Shown here: positions 5,169 to 9,948 of the stretch, one piece after another | Layout: each line of letters starts with the position of its first letter | Numbering within the stretch: position 1 is the first letter of the stretch | Assembly (NCBI GenBank): GCA_030600975.1 | Contig: JAUVUL010000026.1 | Coordinates: 1 to 9,948, forward strand | Direction of reading: 5' to 3' | Origin: Candidatus Aegiribacteria sp. | GTDB taxonomy: Bacteria > Fermentibacterota > Fermentibacteria > Fermentibacterales > JCC-6 | Length of the DNA stretch: 9,948 bases | Position numbers and translations under genes: made by a program | The notes under the pieces: model-generated | Told to the model about the DNA's origin: nothing | What the model saw: the letters and a program-made list of their open reading frames with translations, nothing else | Database searches by the model: none

Positions 5169-6530
5169 CTAGTCAATAATAACCACGAATCGCTTAGTCT
5201 CCCTAAAATCCCCGGCCTGCATGTGTGCGAAGTATATTCCCTGCGCAAGATCGGTAAATATCATACTGTGCTGCCCCTCTTCGTATTCACTGCCGACTGA
5301 GTTCACGATCCTGCCGGAGAGATCGTAGACCTTTAGATCAATCCTTGAAGCGAAGTTGACTGCAAATCCGATTTCCACGCTTCCAGAGGATGGATTGGGA
5401 TAAGCTCCAAAAAGCTGGAAAGAAATAACCGCCTGTTCGTCACCACCTTCGATTCCGGTAGGTCCGTAATAGGCATACTTCAAATCATGATTAATCTCAT
5501 CATAGTACGAAATATGCGGTTGATCGTTGGAATCAAGTGCTATTGAAGTGGTTCGGTATTGCCCCCACTCTCCTATTGAATAATCCACAGTTGTGATTTC
5601 CCAGCTGCTTCCGTTCCAATGGGCATATTTCAAGTCTTCATTTGTGCGATCATAGTATGATATATGCGGATTATCGTTGGTATCGAGAGTAATTGATGTG
5701 GATTCCCCCACATCTCCTGATGTATCCACAGAATTGACGATCCAGGTGCTTCCGGTCCAGTAGGCATATTTCAAATCGTTATTTGTGTTATCATAGTATG
5801 ATATATGCGGGTAATCGCTGGAATCCAGCGCGATTGACGTCAGCATCCCCACGTCTCCCGGTATATCCACATATGTGATGGCCCAGAAGGTTTCGTAACA
5901 GCGAGCATATTTTAAATTGTAATTTGTGCGATCATAGTATGATATATGCGGATAATTAGCTGATGTAGTTTCAAGTGCAATTGATGTCCAAAGCCCCACA
6001 TCTCCTGATTCATCCACCACGGAACTGTACCAAGATGATCCGTTAAAGTAGGTATATTTTAAATTTCCACCAAAATAGTCATAGTGTGATATATGCGGAT
6101 AATCGCTGCCATCAATTGCAATTGACGAAGTTTGCCCCCCAACTGGATCTGCAGTTGTGATTTCCCAGGTGGTTCCGTTCCAGCGGGCGTACTTCAAAGA
6201 TAGCCACCCACTTCCACCATCACCATACGAAATATGCGGATAATCGTTGGAATCAAGTCCAAGTGATGGATAATCCATAGTGCCGCCTGTATCTACAATT
6301 GTTTTATCCCAAGAGTATCCGTTCCAGTGTGCATATTTCACTTGAAGAGTCCCACTACCACCAAAATACGCAATATGTGGATCATCGTTGGAATCTAGCT
6401 CAATTGATGCTTCCTGTCCCATATTTCCATCCGAGTCAACTGTGGTGATCTGCCAATCGTCGCCCAGCGCCGAGCCGACGATAACCAGGACCATTGCAGC
6501 AAAAACCATTTTCTTTGTTGGCGTTCCCAT
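5169..6530 (-). CDS. Secreted seven-repeat beta-propeller-like protein with C-terminal sorting/FlgD-like domain
   Basis: This is a 453-residue protein. A signal peptide covers residues 1 to about 23 (MGTPTKK, hydrophobic core, cleavage after ALG). Seven tandem units of 46-50 residues follow, marked by PHI at 51, 98, 145, 195, 241, 288 and 338. A typical unit reads LDSND-x-PHISYYD, then LKYA-x-WNGSSW, then V-D-x-x-G-D-V-G and TSIALD. Seven four-strand units would close a seven-bladed propeller. From about residue 374 there is a separate domain with AYPNPSSG, LKVYDLSGR and GIYFAHM, as in T9SS type A sorting domains and FlgD Ig-like repeats. ATG 6528-6530 follows GAGAGG with good spacing. The protein is probably exported and surface-anchored or released. 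Its ligand is unknown. No downstream terminator was clear. Confidence 0.85.
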   Translation of the reverse strand: MGTPTKKMVFAAMVLVIVGSALGDDWQITTVDSDGNMGQEASIELDSNDDPHIAYFGGSGTLQVKYAHWNGYSWDKTIVDTGGTMDYPSLGLDSNDYPHISYGDGGSGWLSLKYARWNGTTWEITTADPVGGQTSSIAIDGSDYPHISHYDYFGGNLKYTYFNGSSWYSSVVDESGDVGLWTSIALETTSANYPHISYYDRTNYNLKYARCYETFWAITYVDIPGDVGMLTSIALDSSDYPHISYYDNTNNDLKYAYWTGSTWIVNSVDTSGDVGESTSITLDTNDNPHISYYDRTNEDLKYAHWNGSSWEITTVDYSIGEWGQYRTTSIALDSNDQPHISYYDEINHDLKYAYYGPTGIEGGDEQAVISFQLFGAYPNPSSGSVEIGFAVNFASRIDLKVYDLSGRIVNSVGSEYEEGQHSMIFTDLAQGIYFAHMQAGDFRETKRFVVIID

Positions 6531-6600
6531 AATTCAACCTCTCTTCCTTTTTGAATTAAGTACAAATACAGTAAATATATGAAAACTCACTAGTGTCTCA

Positions 6601-7505
6601 TTATAAGTCGAAGAGTGACAACTGGTTAGAAATTTTATTATCTTCGAACTGTAACTCACTGTCCTTAAATAGTTATGTGAGTTCATCATAACAAAATGGC
6701 GTAACACTCAAAACCTGTAGAATATTGTAGAGACTATACTGTTCCAGGTCAAGTCTCTTCCGGATAATTGCAACCAGAACGTAAACCGATACAGCTATCC
6801 AGATCTGGGTCTTCACAGCATTTATGGTGTATCCGAAAAACGACTTGATCCTGATGTGCTGCTTGATCCACTTGAAGAACAGTTCGATTTACCAGCGCCC
6901 CATGTATAACTCTGTTATAAGATGTGCAGATAGATCAAAATTGTTTGTCAGGAATCCGTATACTTTTCCATCTTCTGGGGCCCTTACCGAACTCTACGAA
7001 ACGGAGCCGGATACATGTTGGCAAGCTTCTCAGATTCAGCAATAACAATCTGATCAGAGATTATGCCCATGGAGGAATCCTTTTGCCTGGAATACCGACG
7101 TTTCAGTTTGATGTTACGCTTGGTTCTGGTAACGAAGAATGCACCGGATCATGTAATCTTGTATAGCAGCTCAAAATCAACATAAGCCCTATCCATGATG
7201 TAGTAAGCACCCGGTTCCAGAATCAACTCATCAAGAATGTTAACATCATTTTGTCTGGCTTCTTTAATCTCAATTACTGTGGGGATAGAGCTTGGTAACT
7301 CCATGATGGTATGTAGCTTGATACCGCTCCTTGTCTTCCTGAATCCAGCCCATGGGAATAAGGTAAGAGAAAGTGATATCGTGGTTGAATCCAGAGCATA
7401 GACAGGCTCACTTATCTCCTCACTGAACTGTTCATCGGCGTAGAGCTTCCTGGCAATGTGGTCAATATTGACCTGCATTGTCCTTGGCCAACTCGCCATC
7501 TCCAT
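6601..7505 (-). pseudogene. Broken IS4-family transposase
   Basis: The reading starts near 7505 and holds the catalytic core of IS4-family DDE transposases. The first Asp is in YALDSTTI and the second in YIMDRAYVDF. The Glu is in the Y-(2)-R-(3)-E-(6)-K signature ELYMGRW, then IELFFKWIK. The family-typical tail NQLSLFDL ends at TAA 6601-6603. The frame is interrupted by TGA 7149-7151, TAA 6984-6986 with a frameshift just after it (near 6980), TAA 6889-6891 in place of the Lys after GRW, and TAA 6673-6675. The N-terminal region of normal members is missing upstream of 7505, so the copy is also 5'-truncated. I could not identify inverted repeats. It is an old, dead insertion sequence. Confidence 0.85.
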
Positions 7506-7625
7506 TACGGTTAAGCATCCAGTTTGTACTTTTCCCTAAGATACGTTGGTCATATATTTCAATTAAGGGCTTCGCACATCACTCAGAAGGATTCTACCAG
7601 CATGTCTAACGAAGGATTGATTATC

Positions 7626-7736
7626 ATGTTAAAAATCATAATTCTTTTACTGGCGTCAATATGCTGTCTTACATCATCCGCTCAGAATTTCAGTACTGAT
7701 GAGCTGGAAAACATTTTCTATAAATACCTAAATTGA
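7626..7736 (+). CDS. Short signal-peptide ORF, probably a truncated secreted protein
   Basis: An ATG at 7626-7628 lies 9 bases after AAGGA and encodes 36 residues. The first ~20 form a good Sec signal peptide (MLK, then hydrophobic IIILLLASICCL), and about 16 more residues end at TGA 7734-7736. Such an export signal on so short a product suggests the N-terminal stub of a larger exported gene. The two transposase genes flanking it on both sides make truncation likely. Joining it to the beta-propeller fragment beyond the IS1380 copy is possible but unproven: no reading frame bridges 7737-7931. A genuine small secreted peptide is the alternative. Confidence 0.4.
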   Translation: MLKIIILLLASICCLTSSAQNFSTDELENIFYKYLN

Positions 7737-7891
7737 GCGGTTCGCTTGTTTTCACTTACAAATCATCATAAATCACCTCTGCTTTCCAGTCAATCTGATA
7801 ATTTCTCAGTCGTGGGGATTATTCTTTAGCATTTCTGAATACAAATGCATGAATAGTTGAGATTTACCAGATTATTCATAATCTTCTGCGA

Positions 7892-7909
7892 CTGCTTCGG
7901 GTGAAGCAG
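7892..7909. repeat. Perfect hairpin CTGCTTC-GGGT-GAAGCAG
   Basis: A 7-bp perfect stem closes a 4-base loop just outside the IS1380 left end. A second imperfect hairpin (7925-7943) follows at once. Neither has a T tract. The gap 7737-7931 otherwise shows no gene that I can support. Confidence 0.5.
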
Positions 7910-7931
7910 ACTTGTCCAGCAGATACCCGGG

Positions 7932-9344
7932 CTATGCCCAGGTGAATTGTAGCGGGGGGTTATTACATCTTTGCCAGAGTATATCAAGCTTCAGCGATTC
8001 CATCACTGCTGTGGTTACCTTGAGAATGATCTCTCCAGAATGACGGACAATCTTACCGGCGATGTCGAACAGCCTGCGGCGGATTGTGGTGGAGTAGGCA
8101 GTCATTGGAATAATACCCTCACAAGTATCCTGTTTGAAGGCTTCCAGGAGGAAGAAGGCTGTCAGCATCGTATAATAACAGGCAGCGTTCATGCGGAACT
8201 GTTTGAAGGGAAGCTTCTCTGAAGCAAAATCCTTTACTGCTCTGTTTACAAGTTCATCGTTCCCACGGTTATGATGACATTTGATGATTGAAGTGGCCTT
8301 GAGCATATCTTCATGACCTGCCTGGATAAGCTGTCTGTCGATGTCATCACCAAGACCGATGTTGGTGTAGATGATGCTGTCCGGTTTTGCGAAGTCAAAG
8401 AGATATTGTCCGTCTTCAATGTTCAGAGTGCAGAAGAACGCTCTTCTGAATCTGTCCCAGCTTTTTCGGCAATCAGCAAATTCAAGGTAACTCCATTCAC
8501 TGTTGTTATCCTCAAGCTTCTCAGGCCAGAACTCTCCGGAAACCTTTGAGACATAATCCTTGATGTCTGCGTATAACTTCCCACTGCAGATGAAGCCTAT
8601 GCCGAGATCCTTCTCATACAGTTCGAACAGCTCTTGATCGAAGAACCCGCTGTCACACCTGAGAAGTATCGGCACTTCTGTGCTGTAGTGCTTCCGGATC
8701 TGCCTGACAACATGTTCTATCATCTTGTTCACCGTATCCGAGTGGTTGCTGTGCTTATCTCCACTACGGAATACCGCATCAATCATAAAACCCATCCAGT
8801 TGAGCTGAAGGGGCTGGAAGCCCTTCACCTTCTTGTAGGTGGGCTTTACTCCATGGCGCTGCTGTGCATCATTGTTGTCCATCACCATGGTATCAATCCC
8901 AAGAATGATAATTGAGGGTTTTTCTATCTGAAGCCGCCAGATGAAGAGCTTCTGCAGCAATTCCCTGAACTTGAAGTAGTTCCAGTCGTAAAACTTCCGG
9001 TAAAATCTCTTCACTGAATGGGATGACAACATGTCCTTGAAAGAACATTCTATCCCTGCTGCATAGCCATCATCCTTCTTCAGTTCATCAAAGCGTGAGA
9101 TGTGTCGGCTTGTCCCGTCTGCAAGGAAGCAGAATAACTGCTTGAAAATATCAGATATCTTATTGCTCTTGCTGTTCTTCCGTATGGAACCGAACAACCG
9201 CTCAAGGTGAGGATAAATATCCACCTTCTCAAGATACCGCACAAATGGAGTAAGACCTGCTCTGCTTGTCAGTGTGTCGCTCGTAACTTCAATCCGGTCA
9301 ATTCTGCGGCTTGCGATATTCTGAGATTTCGTGATATTCTTCAT
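7932..9344 (-). CDS. IS1380-family transposase
   Basis: This is a full-length DDE transposase of about 470 residues from the ATG at 9342-9344, which follows GGAAGG with 6-base spacing. The frame is open to an ATG at 9381-9383 and to a TTG at 9414-9416, so up to 24 more residues are possible. Numbering from that TTG, the catalytic candidates are D175 in GIDTMVMD, D255 in LRCDSGFF and E388 in NRGNDELVNR, in the order and spacing of the IS1380 group. The end LWQRCNNPPL is family-typical, and the last codons overlap the presumed left terminal repeat. No frameshift or internal stop was seen, so the copy may be active. It would cut out and reinsert its own element using the terminal repeats. Confidence 0.92.
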   Translation of the reverse strand: MKNITKSQNIASRRIDRIEVTSDTLTSRAGLTPFVRYLEKVDIYPHLERLFGSIRKNSKSNKISDIFKQLFCFLADGTSRHISRFDELKKDDGYAAGIECSFKDMLSSHSVKRFYRKFYDWNYFKFRELLQKLFIWRLQIEKPSIIILGIDTMVMDNNDAQQRHGVKPTYKKVKGFQPLQLNWMGFMIDAVFRSGDKHSNHSDTVNKMIEHVVRQIRKHYSTEVPILLRCDSGFFDQELFELYEKDLGIGFICSGKLYADIKDYVSKVSGEFWPEKLEDNNSEWSYLEFADCRKSWDRFRRAFFCTLNIEDGQYLFDFAKPDSIIYTNIGLGDDIDRQLIQAGHEDMLKATSIIKCHHNRGNDELVNRAVKDFASEKLPFKQFRMNAACYYTMLTAFFLLEAFKQDTCEGIIPMTAYSTTIRRRLFDIAGKIVRHSGEIILKVTTAVMESLKLDILWQRCNNPPLQFTWA

Positions 9345-9449
9345 GAAGTGCCTTCCATCTTTTGGGTGGTTGTTAGTTGCCATATTTGCTCTTGTTAGAA
9401 ACAAATATAACAACAACTTAACCCATATGAAAGGTGGGGCACTTCACCT
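7940..9449 (-). mobile_element. IS1380-family insertion sequence
   Basis: The element carries the single transposase gene at 7932-9344. AGGTGAATTG at 7940-7949 and the inverted CACTTCACCT at 9440-9449 match at 9 of 10 positions and lie close to the two ends of the gene, so they are the best terminal-repeat candidates. The true outer boundary may extend a few bases, because the stop codon at 7932-7934 falls outside the left candidate. I found no convincing target-site duplication, which leaves both ends uncertain by some bases. Confidence 0.6.
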
Positions 9450-9948
9450 AAAATCGCTCAACTTAGGAAATACACTTATCTCTCCGAAACTCAGGTTCTG
9501 GGTGTTACGGGATACCGGCTCATCACTCTTGATCTTAACAGCGGGCATAAAGCTCTCTGGGAACTGGACTGGAGCCCCGAGAGCGAGGGTTGGAGAACGA
9601 TGGGATACTGGTATATGACTGTCAGTCCAAACGAAGAATGGGTGCTTATAGCAAGATCATTGGGTTTACATGATGATTTCGAGTATTTCATCCCGGGAAG
9701 AGAGGCAGTAGGTCTCATTCTCTGTCGACCGGATGGCTCCGATGCAAGGGGTATCGCCCTGGGTGGCTCACCAATGGGCGGAGAGCTCCCTATCTACACA
9801 TTCACATCCGATTCCAGATTGATAGTAGGGAACAATATAAAAGCCGAGTTTATGGGTCCTGAAGAATATGCAATAATCCTCTCCAGTAATCAGGATCAGC
9901 AACTATCTGAAGGGTATACGCGTAGTGCCCATTACTACAACCTGGAGA
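9450..9948 (+). pseudogene. Beta-propeller-like protein, 5'-truncated by IS1380, runs off window
   Basis: A reading frame of 166 codons runs from the IS1380 right end to the window edge without a stop, although it lacks a plausible start codon and ribosome binding site. It reads protein-like throughout: KYTYLSETQVLGVTGYRL, then LITLDLNSG. Two TolB/WD40-type strand signatures follow (VSPNEEWVLIA and FTSDSRLIVG), where S-P-[DN]-x-x-W/L is the usual blade motif. The lack of a start exactly at the element's end indicates that the insertion separated the gene from its 5' part. The 5' part is not clearly present left of the element, so a deletion or rearrangement may have followed. The family assignment (periplasmic or surface beta-propeller) is inferred from motifs. 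Confidence 0.6.

Noticed and set aside
7882..7938. Short open frame before the IS1380 left end (ADLSSRYPGYA) that reads well into the frame after the right end
   Set aside because: A stop lies just upstream at 7879, no target duplication supports the junction, and the join depends on chosen boundaries.

Overview
The window looks like accessory, decaying chromosome from an uncultured bacterium. A secreted seven-repeat protein carries a C-terminal sorting or FlgD-like domain, and a second beta-propeller-like protein lies at the right edge. Together these suggest a member of the FCB superphylum or a neighbouring candidate phylum (Fermentibacterota/Latescibacterota/Cloacimonadota-like). That placement is inferred from protein style only; no marker gene is present.

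Left part (1-2400): a small HEPN-domain protein (+), possibly cut by the window edge, faces a three-helix membrane protein of unknown function (-). A short secreted protein of unknown function (-) follows, with a very strong ribosome binding site. The spacers around it hold three copies of a 30-bp repeat ending in an identical 17-bp core.

Middle (2700-5070): an intact AAA+/DUF4143 ATPase gene (+), with a good sigma70-type promoter, lies between two imperfect ~117-bp direct repeats. Both repeats end in the same tRNA-3'-end-like string and are followed at once by a hairpin. The second overlaps the end of the ATPase gene. On the minus strand it is also read in frame from a broken serine-recombinase C-terminus. 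Further minus-strand relics follow, one of them perhaps a type I methyltransferase fragment.

Right part (5169-9948): the secreted seven-repeat protein (-), then a broken IS4-family transposase (one frameshift and several stops, -), a short signal-peptide ORF (+), and an apparently intact IS1380-family transposase (-). Just beyond the IS1380 end a beta-propeller-like reading frame (+) runs off the window without a visible start, so the element appears to have cut or displaced that gene.

The intact genes do not form an obvious operon. The picture is one of repeated insertion, recombination and decay around a few surviving cargo genes. I do not see a complete, clearly new multigene system. The best leads are the two repeat families, the recombinase/repeat junction, and the unassigned HEPN and membrane proteins.
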